Assembly (NCBI GenBank): GCA_964510785.1
Contig: CAZECM010000116.1
Coordinates: forward strand, 1-8,138
Source of the DNA: JAAYZM01 sp964510785
GTDB taxonomy: Bacteria; Actinomycetota; Actinomycetes; Actinomycetales; Cellulomonadaceae
Direction of reading: 5' to 3'
DNA: 8,138 nt
The notes beneath the pieces were generated by a model. It saw only the letters and a list, made by a program, of their open reading frames with translations, searched no databases and was not told the DNA's origin. A program made the position numbers and the translations under genes. Below are positions 1-5,812 of the stretch, in pieces; the stretch's first letter is position 1; each line of letters opens with the position of its first letter.

Positions 1-508
1 CGCCGAGGTCGTTGACCTCCTCGGCGCCGGCGTCGAGCACGGCCTCCATGACGGCGTCCTCGTCCGTACCCTCGCCGGGGACGATGACGACGCCCTTGCG
101 GGAGAAGAGGTAGGACACCGAGCCCGGATCCGCCATCTGCCCGCCGTTGCGCGTGAACGCGACTCGCACGTCCGAGGCCGCGCGGTTGCGGTTGTCCGTG
201 AGGCACTCGACGAGGACGGCGACACCGCCGGACGCGTAGCCCTCGTACATGATCGTCTGGTACTCCGCACCGCCGGCCTCCTGGCCGGAGCCACGCTTGA
301 CCGCGCGGTCGATGTTGTCGTTCGGGACCGAGGACTTCTTGGCCTTCTGGATGGCGTCGAAGAGCGTCGGGTTGCCCGCGACGTCACCACCGCCCGTGCG
401 GGCGGCGACCTCGATGTTCTTGATCAGCTTCGCGAAGAGCTTGCCGCGCCTCGCGTCGATGACCGCCTTCTTGTGCTTGGTGGTGGCCCACTTGGAGTGA
501 CCTGACAT
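1..508 (-). CDS. yebC: YebC/TACO1-family regulator or translation factor (N-terminal part, truncated by window edge)
   Basis: The reading frame runs from an ATG at 508 leftward off the window, giving 169 residues of a family usually about 250 long; the C-terminal third is missing. The start MSGHSKWATTKHKKAVIDA is the signature N-terminus of YebC/TACO1/PmpR proteins. It is followed by the conserved stretch KLFAKLIKNIEVAARTGG and later by VPNDNIDRAVKRGSG and YEGYASGGVA. The family is cytoplasmic. Members have been described as transcriptional regulators (PmpR) and, for TACO1 and its bacterial relatives, as factors that assist translation; the sequence does not decide which applies. The gene starts 12 bp after the pdxT stop on the same strand, with a weak TTAGGTG ribosome-binding stretch, so the two are probably co-transcribed. 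A pdxT-yebC order is common in actinobacteria, often followed by ruvCAB, which would lie off the left edge. Confidence 0.97.
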   Translation of the reverse strand, partial: MSGHSKWATTKHKKAVIDARRGKLFAKLIKNIEVAARTGGGDVAGNPTLFDAIQKAKKSSVPNDNIDRAVKRGSGQEAGGAEYQTIMYEGYASGGVAVLVECLTDNRNRAASDVRVAFTRNGGQMADPGSVSYLFSRKGVVIVPGEGTDEDAVMEAVLDAGAEEVNDLG

Positions 509-520
509 GCACCTAACCCC

Positions 521-1138
521 TCAACCGCGGTCGGAGACGATCTGGACGAACATGCGGTGCAGGCGCTGGTCCCCCGAGATCTCCGGGTGGAACGACGTGG
601 CGACGACGTCGCGCTCACGCACCGCGACAATCCTACCGGCGGCGGGACCCCGCTCCACGGAGGCGAGCACCTCGACCTCGGGGCCGACCTCCTCGACCCA
701 CGGCGCACGGATGAAGACGGCGTGCACCGGGCGCTGCTCGCTGTCGGGGACACCGCGCACCACGAGGTCGGTCTCGAAGGAGTCCACCTGGCGGCCGAAC
801 GCGTTGCGCCGCACCGTGATGTCGAGCCCGCCGAGCGTGCGCTGGCCCTCGATGCCGCCCTCGATGCGCTCCGCGAGCAGGATCATGCCCGCGCACGAGC
901 CGTAGGTGGGCAGGCCTTCAACGATCGCCGTGCGCAGCGGCTCGTACAGCTCGAAGACGTGGAGCAGCTTGTCGATCGTGGTGGACTCGCCGCCCGGGAG
1001 GACGATCCCGTCGACCGCCTCGAGCTCGGCGAGCCGCCGCACGGGGATGGCCCTGGCCCCCGAGGCCTCGAGCGCAGCGAGGTGCTCACGCACGTCGCCC
1101 TGGAGAGCGAGCACACCGATCGTGGGAGCCGAAGTCAC
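521..1138 (-). CDS. pdxT: PLP synthase glutaminase subunit PdxT
   Basis: This 205-residue protein hydrolyses glutamine and passes the ammonia to PdxS, which makes pyridoxal 5'-phosphate from ribose 5-phosphate and glyceraldehyde 3-phosphate. It is a class I (triad) glutamine amidotransferase. It shows IGVLALQGDVREH at 7-19, the LPGGESTT loop at 47-54, the nucleophile elbow GSCAG with Cys82, and the FHPE motif with His184 and Glu186. The GTG at 1138 was chosen because it gives the usual family length and places the beta-strand/LALQGD start within ten residues. The frame stays open to a TTG at 1222, but that would add 28 uncharacteristic residues and start inside a hairpin. No Shine-Dalgarno is visible. 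A TAGGAT box lies 8 nt upstream, suggesting leaderless initiation. Its partner pdxS is not upstream but at the far right end of the window. yebC follows 12 bp downstream. Confidence 0.97.
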   Translation of the reverse strand: MTSAPTIGVLALQGDVREHLAALEASGARAIPVRRLAELEAVDGIVLPGGESTTIDKLLHVFELYEPLRTAIVEGLPTYGSCAGMILLAERIEGGIEGQRTLGGLDITVRRNAFGRQVDSFETDLVVRGVPDSEQRPVHAVFIRAPWVEEVGPEVEVLASVERGPAAGRIVAVRERDVVATSFHPEISGDQRLHRMFVQIVSDRG

Positions 1139-1146
1139 GACCGCGC

Positions 1147-1152
1147 ATCCTA
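1147..1152 (-). promoter_or_regulatory. candidate -10 box of pdxT
   Basis: TAGGAT reads toward pdxT and ends 8 nt before its GTG. It fits the actinobacterial TANNNT pattern and would start transcription at or next to the start codon. No convincing -35 is visible, and transcription start has not been measured. Confidence 0.45.
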
Positions 1153-1190
1153 CGCCGCCGCACGCCCGCACTGCCGCCAGCCAGTCGGAA

Positions 1191-1231
1191 CGTGAAGCCT
1201 TGTGGCCCTGACAGGGCGACAAGGCTTCAGG
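1191..1231. repeat. palindromic repeat, copy 1, at the 3' end of the DUF559 gene
   Basis: The hairpin at 1193-1229 has a perfect 11-bp outer arm (TGAAGCCTTGT with ACAAGGCTTCA), one G-G mismatch, and a perfect 5-bp inner arm (GCCCT with AGGGC) around a GAC loop. The stop codon of the DUF559 gene (TGA, read leftward from 1229) is the first three bases of the arm. It matches copy 2 at 2291-2331 at 32 of 41 positions without gaps. It could act as a terminator for the DUF559 gene, although no T-tract follows. The second copy, placed where no terminator is needed, suggests a repeated element instead. Confidence 0.85.
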
Positions 1232-2201
1232 ATGCTGGTCGGTGGTACGTCACCAGGGCGCGATGGAGCCGACAAGCGGGGCCGCAGGGGCTCGGCTCGC
1301 CCCTCCAGCCTCGACGCTGCAGAGCGAGTGCCACCTGGGCAGCCGTCTCGCACGAGCTCAGCACGACGTGGATCCAGCGGTAGCGCAGCGTGAGCTCGCC
1401 GCGCTCGACCAGCGCCGCGTTGTCCCGCCAGACGTCCTTGTCAGTGCGCCCACCGGGGTGGCCCAGCTCGCCATCCAGCTCGACGCGCACGCCGAACGCC
1501 GTGTGGAGCCGATCGGCACGGGTCAGAGCGCCGCCCAGCACGGTGCGCACCTGCAGCGCGGCACGAGGCAGCCCGTGCGCCCGCTCGACGTCATGGTGAT
1601 ATCGGCGTTCGAGCGGCGATTCGAGGCCCTCTTCGACCTCGGCGATCAGATCGTCCACCAGGCGGCGGTGCCGCAACCGCGGGCGTGCTCGGACGATCTC
1701 CCGCAGCTCCCATCTCGCGACGTTGTGCCGAAAGGCCTGCGTGATCACACCCATCGCGTCGTCCACGGTGCGCGCCCGGTCGATGAGATCCACGGTCGTC
1801 TGTTCGAGGCTGAGCGACCGGAGCCGTCCGAACGCGGGGGGCATCGTCACCCGGCGCACGATGCGGACTCCCGGTGCGGGCTTCACCGAGCGCGACGCCG
1901 GGATGCTCACCTCGACGATGCGAGGTGGCTCGCTCGCCAAGCCACGGACGAAGGCCGCCGAGCCGTGGCTCAGCGCGGCACCCTGGCCCGCGTACAGCAG
2001 GGCAGCACTCGCCCGCTCCCGCCAGCTGGGCTTGCCCGAGTGCACCACGTACACACCGCGGTACGGCCGGAGCCAGTGGCCGTTGCGCACGAGCCACGCC
2101 GTGCGCTTGTGGCTCAGCCCCAGCTTCTCGCACTGCGCCCTCGTGACACAGCCGTGCTGCTCGGACGCGAGCGCCGTGACTGCGACGAGCACTGGATCCA
2201 T
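1227..2201 (-). CDS. DUF559 / Vsr-like nuclease-fold protein with AbiEi-type N-terminal winged helix
   Basis: The product has 324 residues and its biological role is unknown. Residues about 5-53 (VTALASEQHG...LRPYRGVYVV) resemble the winged-helix domain of AbiEi-type proteins: a thermolabile-looking HTH followed by the RPYRGVYVV hairpin. The middle (about 54-170) fits the less conserved AbiEi-like region. Residues about 190-285 match the DUF559 PD-(D/E)XK nuclease-like domain: ESPLE at 194-198, RADRL with Asp230, VELDGELGH at 240-248 with Glu241 and Asp243, then RDNAL and LRYRWIHVV. The core reads ExD rather than ExK, as is usual for this family. The ATG at 2201 is preferred over an upstream in-frame extension to 2240, which is arginine-rich and unlike the family. 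A CACACT box 6 nt upstream could be a weak -10. The gene is bracketed by palindromes at 1191-1231 and 2291-2331. Related proteins are often annotated as type IV toxin-antitoxin antitoxins, but no toxin partner is adjacent here. Confidence 0.85.
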   Translation of the reverse strand: MDPVLVAVTALASEQHGCVTRAQCEKLGLSHKRTAWLVRNGHWLRPYRGVYVVHSGKPSWRERASAALLYAGQGAALSHGSAAFVRGLASEPPRIVEVSIPASRSVKPAPGVRIVRRVTMPPAFGRLRSLSLEQTTVDLIDRARTVDDAMGVITQAFRHNVARWELREIVRARPRLRHRRLVDDLIAEVEEGLESPLERRYHHDVERAHGLPRAALQVRTVLGGALTRADRLHTAFGVRVELDGELGHPGGRTDKDVWRDNAALVERGELTLRYRWIHVVLSSCETAAQVALALQRRGWRGEPSPCGPACRLHRALVTYHRPAS

Positions 2202-2290
2202 GCGCCGAGTGTGCCGAGCAGCCGCCGAGCCCGACCTCAACCCTCACCTCCCCTGTGGACCACCCCACGCCATCCTCCCGATCCAGCCAG

Positions 2291-2331
2291 CGTGAAGACC
2301 TATCGCCCTCACAGGGCCAGAAGTCTTCACG
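2291..2331. repeat. palindromic repeat, copy 2, upstream of the DUF559 gene
   Basis: The full hairpin spans 2289-2333. It has a perfect 11-bp outer arm (AGCGTGAAGAC with GTCTTCACGCT), a mostly unpaired 5-base middle (2300-2304 against 2318-2322), and the same perfect inner GCCCT/AGGGC stem, here around CAC. Its centre (2311) is exactly 1100 bp from the centre of copy 1 (1211). Where the two copies differ, the outer arm bases have often changed on both sides, so each copy stays self-complementary (C at 1198 with G at 1224; A at 2298 with T at 2324). It lies between two divergently transcribed genes, so it cannot be the terminator of either. It may be an element end, a protein-binding site, or part of a repeated extragenic palindrome family. 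Confidence 0.85.
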
Positions 2332-2389
2332 CTCATCTGGTCGGGGGCGCGGTAGGACGCTTGGCTCGGGTGAGGTGCTCGGGGGTCGG

Positions 2390-2395
2390 TAGGCT
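2390..2395 (+). promoter_or_regulatory. candidate -10 box of the membrane-protein gene
   Basis: TAGGCT sits 6 nt before the GTG at 2402 and fits the TANNNT pattern. The run of Gs touching the GTG is too close to serve as a Shine-Dalgarno, so leaderless initiation is the simplest reading. No clear -35 is visible. Confidence 0.4.
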
Positions 2396-2401
2396 CGGGG
2401 G

Positions 2402-3064
2402 GTGAGTACGGTGCGGGCGCCTGGGGCGCGGAGGTCGAGGCGCGGGGCCTGGATCCTCGTGGTCGCGGGGTCCGTCGCGCTGCTGGCCGCCGTCGCGGTG
2501 GGCGTGGTCAGCGCCGTCTTCGCGATCCGCACCATGCCCCTGGGGATCCTGACGCTCGGCGGCGAGCCGGGCCGGGACGTGCTGGCAGTCGTGGACGCCC
2601 CCGGTACCGGCACCCTGACGCTCGAGGCCGACACGGACTACGGGCTGCTGCTCGTGGTGCCCTCCTCCCAGGCGCCCGGCTGGCTCGACGGGAACCTGAC
2701 CGTGACAGGCCCCGGCGCCGAGGAGATCGCCGTGACCTCCGGCTCCTCGGTCAACCTCACGGTCGCGAGCGGCGGTCAGAGCGGTCGCGTCGTCGGCGCC
2801 GTCCGCCCGAACGCCTCCGGTGCCCACGAGCTGACCGTTCCCCCCGCCGGCCAGGGCACGGGCCGCGTCTTCGTCACCGAGCTGCCCGAGACCGGCACGC
2901 TCGTCACGGGGATCTTCGGCGGTGTGCTGGGTTTCATCGCCGCCGTCTTCCTCGGCATCGCCGGGGTAGGGATGCTGTGCGGCGGCCTCATCTGGCGCAC
3001 CCTCCGGAAGAGGTCGGCACCTCCCCCGGCGCCGCAGTCCGCGGTCGCGCCGCCGCTGTACTGA
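2402..3064 (+). CDS. two-pass membrane protein with extracytoplasmic beta-rich domain, unknown function
   Basis: The product has 220 residues and I do not recognise a family. The layout is clear: a short basic N-terminus (RAPGARRSRRGAW), a first membrane segment at about 16-42, a polar valine/threonine/glycine-rich stretch at about 45-163 that looks like extracytoplasmic beta structure (for example GTGTLTLEADTDYGLLLVV), a second membrane segment at about 166-198, and a short basic, proline-rich cytoplasmic tail (RTLRKRSAPPPAPQ). The positive charges at both ends put N- and C-termini in the cytoplasm. Codon use is typical of the surrounding high-GC genes, with strong third-position GC, which supports real coding over the long antisense frames. 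The start is the GTG at 2402. It is divergent from the DUF559 gene, with palindrome copy 2 in the shared upstream region, and it precedes the kynureninase by 82 bp on the same strand. Confidence 0.8.
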   Translation: MSTVRAPGARRSRRGAWILVVAGSVALLAAVAVGVVSAVFAIRTMPLGILTLGGEPGRDVLAVVDAPGTGTLTLEADTDYGLLLVVPSSQAPGWLDGNLTVTGPGAEEIAVTSGSSVNLTVASGGQSGRVVGAVRPNASGAHELTVPPAGQGTGRVFVTELPETGTLVTGIFGGVLGFIAAVFLGIAGVGMLCGGLIWRTLRKRSAPPPAPQSAVAPPLY

Positions 3065-3134
3065 ACCGCGCGCAGCCGGGCCCGGTCGCGACTCGGAGGA
3101 CACCGTTCCCCCGCCTCGCACCACGCGACACGCC

Positions 3135-3140
3135 TATCCT
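3135..3140 (+). promoter_or_regulatory. candidate -10 box of kynU
   Basis: TATCCT lies 6 nt before the kynureninase ATG at 3147, and no purine-rich ribosome-binding site is present in between. This is the TANNNT-N6-ATG layout expected of a leaderless actinobacterial gene. It also implies kynU need not depend on read-through from the membrane-protein gene. Confidence 0.5.
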
Positions 3141-3146
3141 CGCCCC

Positions 3147-4388
3147 ATGACGTCACCACTCGACGCGCTCGGTGCCCGCGCCGCCGTCCTCGACCACGAG
3201 CATGACGCGACCGACGCTCGTGACCTCTTCGACCTGCCCGACGGCGTCGTCTACCTCGCCGGCAACTCGCTCGGCGCCCTCCCGCGCGCCGTGCCCGACG
3301 CCGTGGACCGCGTCGTGCGCGCGCAGTGGGGCCACGACCTGGTCTCCTCGTGGAACACGCACGGGTGGTGGCGGGCCCCGCGCCGGGTCGGAGAGCGCAT
3401 CGCACCGCTCGTCGGCGCGGCACCGGGCCAGGTGGCGGTCGGCAACTCGACGTCGGTGAACCTGTTCCAGGTGTTCCGAGGCGCGGCGGCGCTCCGTCCC
3501 GGGCGGCACGTGGTCGTCGCCGACCCCGGCTCCTTCCCGACCGACCTGTACGTGCTCTCGGGCGCCGCGGCCGATGTGGGCTGGGAGGTCGTCCTCGCCT
3601 CGCCGCCCGACGTCCCGGCGGTCCTCGCGAGGCACGCCGACGACGTAGCGCTCCTCGCTCTCTCGCACGTCGACTACCGCACGGGCGAGCTGTGGGACCT
3701 GCCTGGCCTCACGGCCGCGGCGCACGACGTCGGGGCGCTCGCCGCATGGGACCTGTGCCACTCGGTGGGCGCCGTCCCCGTGGACCTCGACGGCGCGGGC
3801 GTCGACCTCGCCGTGGGCTGCACCTACAAGTACCTCAACGGCGGACCCGGCGCCCCGGCCTTCACGTACGTCGCCGCTCGGCACCTCGCGAGCTTCGAGC
3901 CCGCGATCCGCGGTTGGCACGGGCACGCCGCACCGTTCGCGATGGACCCGGAGCACGCGTTCGCGGCCGACGCCGATCGCTTGCGGATCGGCACACCACC
4001 GCTGCTGTCGATGCTCGCGCTCGAGGCAGCGCTCGACGTGTTCGACGACGTGCCGGTGCACCTCGTACGCGAGCGCTCGCTCTCGCTGACAGGGTTCCTC
4101 GTCGACTGCCTCGACGCGCTCGTCCCGGAGGTCGAGCTCGTGACACCGCGCGACCCGGCGCACCGCGGGTCCCAGGTCTCGGTCCGCCACCCGGAGGCGT
4201 TCGCCGTCGTGCGCGCCCTCGCGGCCGCGGGTGTGATCGGCGACTTCCGGGCGCCCGACGTCGTCCGCCTCGGTGTGGCCGCCCCCTACGTGACCCACTC
4301 GGACGTGCTTGCGGCCGCGGCCGCGATGCGCCGCGCACTCGACGACCCCCACCTCACTGCACCGCCCCCCGAGGGTCCGGTCACCTGA
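3147..4388 (+). CDS. kynU: kynureninase
   Basis: This is a 413-residue, PLP-dependent fold-type I enzyme that cleaves L-kynurenine to anthranilate and L-alanine (or 3-hydroxykynurenine to 3-hydroxyanthranilate) in cytoplasmic tryptophan catabolism. Diagnostic stretches, in order, are VYLAGNSLGALP at 35-46, LVSSWNTHGWW at 65-75, VGNSTSVNLFQVF at 98-110 (PLP phosphate contact), DPGSFPTD at 126-133, LSHVDYRTG at 172-180, WDLCHSVGAVPVDL at 201-214 with the PLP-ring aspartate Asp202, the Schiff-base lysine Lys228 in CTYKYLNGGPG, and FRAPDVVRLG near 367-376. The length is normal for bacterial kynureninase. No tryptophan 2,3-dioxygenase or kynurenine formamidase gene is nearby, so the rest of the pathway would be elsewhere. 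Its stop overlaps the stop of the convergent lipoate-ligase-family gene by 8 bp (4381-4388). It needs PLP, the product of the flanking pdxS/pdxT, but any functional link is speculative. Confidence 0.96.
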   Translation: MTSPLDALGARAAVLDHEHDATDARDLFDLPDGVVYLAGNSLGALPRAVPDAVDRVVRAQWGHDLVSSWNTHGWWRAPRRVGERIAPLVGAAPGQVAVGNSTSVNLFQVFRGAAALRPGRHVVVADPGSFPTDLYVLSGAAADVGWEVVLASPPDVPAVLARHADDVALLALSHVDYRTGELWDLPGLTAAAHDVGALAAWDLCHSVGAVPVDLDGAGVDLAVGCTYKYLNGGPGAPAFTYVAARHLASFEPAIRGWHGHAAPFAMDPEHAFAADADRLRIGTPPLLSMLALEAALDVFDDVPVHLVRERSLSLTGFLVDCLDALVPEVELVTPRDPAHRGSQVSVRHPEAFAVVRALAAAGVIGDFRAPDVVRLGVAAPYVTHSDVLAAAAAMRRALDDPHLTAPPPEGPVT

Positions 4389-5133
4389 GTCCGTCGAGCC
4401 CCAGGATCTGGCCGACGCCCACGAGCCCCGCGGCGACGAACGCCTCCGCGACGTGGTGTCCGACGGCGGGAAGCGCCAACGTGACTCCCTCCGTGGCGAG
4501 GTCGCCCATCGTCGACGGGTCGACCGGCTCGCCGAGCATCTCGGCACATGCCACGGTCACGGTGCGCAGCGAGGCGGCGTCGGCCACCTGGAGCACGGTG
4601 CTGACGACCCAGGCGTGCCCGCTCACACGTTGCGCGACCCCGGCGACCTTGACCCGACCGCCGACGTTGAGGCTGTACTCCCCCGGGCAGTACTCGCCGT
4701 CGAGCTGACCTACCCGGGCGTCGAGCCCGAGCTTCGAGAGCGCGGTACGGAGCACCTCGGAGTGGGCGGCGAATCGCGCGATCGAAGACGTCGAGGCGTC
4801 CGGGCCGGTGCCGTACTGGTCGATCACGAGGCTGCCCTCGTGCAACGGCGCGAACGAGCCGCCCACGTGGCGGATCGCCGGGGTGAAGCCCGCGCGCCGG
4901 GCGTGCTCGGAAGCGGCCGCGAAGCCGGGACGGTGGGTGTCACGTCGGCTGAACGCGAGCATCGGGGGTGGGACGCGCAGGTGCAGCAGTCGGGCGCCGT
5001 CGGGCAGGTCCCTGGCCGCCCGGAGCGCAGCGGTCACGTGCGCGACGTCGTCGTCCGCCTCCTCGCGCGCCGAGGCGACGAGCCCGGCGAAGGTCGCCGC
5101 GGGCATCGTCGGCCGGGGTTCGTCGCGCGGCAT
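4381..5133 (-). CDS. lipoate-protein ligase / octanoyltransferase family protein (BPL/LplA fold)
   Basis: The 250-residue product fits the biotin/lipoate-protein ligase catalytic fold. These enzymes load lipoyl or octanoyl groups onto lysines of E2 and H proteins. The key pieces are visible: LHLRVPPPMLAFSRRDT at 50-66, the substrate loop HVGGSFAPLHEGSLVIDQY at 89-107 (equivalent to the R-R-x-GGG loop of LplA), and CPGEYSLNVGGRVKVAGVAQR at 149-169, whose Lys162 occupies the place of the conserved catalytic lysine. The first loop glycine triplet is GGS rather than GGG. The ATG at 5133 is chosen because the homologous sequence begins just after it and it lies 14 nt after the NUDIX stop; the frame is open much further upstream only as an antisense artefact of the NUDIX gene. 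An alternative ATG at 5106 would remove nine residues. It is likely translated with the upstream NUDIX gene. Whether it is a ligase, an octanoyltransferase or an amidotransferase cannot be told from sequence alone. Confidence 0.85.
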   Translation of the reverse strand: MPRDEPRPTMPAATFAGLVASAREEADDDVAHVTAALRAARDLPDGARLLHLRVPPPMLAFSRRDTHRPGFAAASEHARRAGFTPAIRHVGGSFAPLHEGSLVIDQYGTGPDASTSSIARFAAHSEVLRTALSKLGLDARVGQLDGEYCPGEYSLNVGGRVKVAGVAQRVSGHAWVVSTVLQVADAASLRTVTVACAEMLGEPVDPSTMGDLATEGVTLALPAVGHHVAEAFVAAGLVGVGQILGLDGLR

Positions 5134-5147
5134 GCTGCGGAGCCGGC

Positions 5148-5768
5148 TCAGTCCCTGTCGGGGCCGAGGTCGCGGATGACACCGTCCCAGCCGCGCAGGA
5201 GCGGCCGGGCCAGGTCCACGAGCCCGCGGGGGAACACCTCGATCGCCACTGCGGCGAGCTCTTCGAGGTCGAACCAGCGCACCTCGTCCATGAACTCGAC
5301 CTCGGCGGCCTCCCAGCCGGAGTAGTCGAGCGGGCCGGCGCCCGTCACACGAGCGAGGAAGAACTCCTCGTCCTGGCGCACGAGCTGGGCGCGGAAGTCG
5401 AAGGTGGCCTGGCGCAGGAGCACCGGGCCCTCGAACGTGTCCGGGGCGAGCCGGATCCCGGTCTCCTCGAACAGCTCGCGGGACGCTGCCTGTGCCGGGG
5501 ACTCGCCGACGCCGATGCCGCCGCCCACCGTGAACCACCACGACCGTTCGGGCTGGTCCACGTCGTGCCCGCGCACGAGCAGCAGCCGGTCCTGCTCGTC
5601 GAAGAGCAGCACGCGTGCCCCGCGGCGGAAGGGCACGCCGTCGGCCCCCGGCACCCACTCGGGTCCGAGCGAGAGGCGGGGTGTCACGAGCCCGTGCGCA
5701 CCATCGGCGTCATGGTCCAACGCGTGACCCGTCTGACCCGCTGGGGGTGTCGCCGGAGCCGTGGACAT
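5148..5768 (-). CDS. NUDIX hydrolase
   Basis: The 206-residue protein carries a complete Nudix box, GX5EX7REUXEEXGU, at about 83-105: GGIGVGE, then REL, then FEETGI, with Glu98, Glu101 and Glu102 as the expected metal ligands. The preceding WWFTVGGG motif (77-84) is typical. These enzymes hydrolyse nucleoside diphosphates linked to another group; the substrate here is not predictable. The first 27 residues are low in conservation, and a GTG at codon 28 (LVTPRLSLGPEW) is an alternative start. The ATG at 5768 is preferred because a TACTCT -10-like box lies 7 nt before it, fitting leaderless initiation, and no Shine-Dalgarno precedes either candidate. A perfect palindrome lies 17 bp upstream, overlapping where the promoter's -35 region should be. 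The lipoate-ligase-family gene follows after 14 nt, so the two probably form an operon. Confidence 0.95.
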   Translation of the reverse strand: MSTAPATPPAGQTGHALDHDADGAHGLVTPRLSLGPEWVPGADGVPFRRGARVLLFDEQDRLLLVRGHDVDQPERSWWFTVGGGIGVGESPAQAASRELFEETGIRLAPDTFEGPVLLRQATFDFRAQLVRQDEEFFLARVTGAGPLDYSGWEAAEVEFMDEVRWFDLEELAAVAIEVFPRGLVDLARPLLRGWDGVIRDLGPDRD

Positions 5769-5775
5769 GCCGATC

Positions 5776-5781
5776 AGAGTA
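5776..5781 (-). promoter_or_regulatory. candidate -10 box of the NUDIX gene
   Basis: TACTCT reads toward the NUDIX gene and is followed by 7 nt and then the ATG at 5768, matching TANNNT-N7-ATG. The 28-bp palindrome begins 3 bp upstream of it, so a bound protein there would cover the rest of the promoter. Confidence 0.45.
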
Positions 5782-5784
5782 GTC

Positions 5785-5812
5785 GAGCCCGGTGATCGAG
5801 ATCACCGGGCTC
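5785..5812. repeat. 28-bp perfect inverted repeat upstream of the NUDIX gene
   Basis: Two 13-bp arms, GAGCCCGGTGATC and GATCACCGGGCTC, pair perfectly around a 2-base centre (GA). The tiny spacer suits a dimeric protein-binding operator and is less ideal for an RNA hairpin, although the stem could open to a 4-6 base loop. It starts 17 bp upstream of the NUDIX start. It could also be a terminator for tetR, which ends about 200 bp further upstream on the same strand, but no T-tract follows it on either strand. Confidence 0.75.

Noticed and set aside
1193..1229. Reading palindrome copy 1 simply as an intrinsic terminator
   Set aside because: This is possible for this copy alone, but there is no T-tract, and the matched copy at 2291-2331 lies between divergent promoters, so termination is not a sufficient explanation for the pair.
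1227..2201. Calling the DUF559/AbiEi-like gene a complete toxin-antitoxin system
   Set aside because: No AbiEii-type nucleotidyltransferase toxin or any other adjacent small gene is present, so only the single protein can be supported.
1191..2331. Target-site duplication flanking the palindrome-bounded segment
   Set aside because: I compared the bases just outside both palindromes (ending CGGAA on the left, starting CTCAT on the right) and saw no direct repeat, so classical transposition is not supported directly.
1242..2405. A 387-codon forward open frame across the DUF559 gene
   Set aside because: It is antisense to a gene with recognisable domains, is rich in Arg, Ala, Pro and His as expected for a high-GC shadow frame, has no motif, and runs through both intergenic DNA and palindrome copy 2.
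3076..3085. CCGGGCCCGG palindrome between the membrane-protein gene and kynU
   Set aside because: Ten GC-only bases with no spacer are expected by chance in DNA this GC-rich, and no other terminator or operator features accompany them.
2333..3124. A 263-codon reverse frame opposite the membrane-protein gene
   Set aside because: Gly/Asp/Arg-rich shadow without motifs. The forward frame has coherent membrane segments and a start-proximal -10 box.
3153..4708. Long open frames in other phases over kynU (464 codons reverse at 3153-4547, 460 codons forward at 3326-4708)
   Set aside because: The kynU frame shows the full set of family motifs. The others have composition typical of out-of-frame GC-rich DNA and cross gene borders.
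5134..5658. N-terminal extension of the lipoate-ligase-family protein to 5658
   Set aside because: The extension overlaps the NUDIX gene on the same strand in another frame and is arginine/proline/glycine-rich. The recognisable domain begins after the ATG at 5133.
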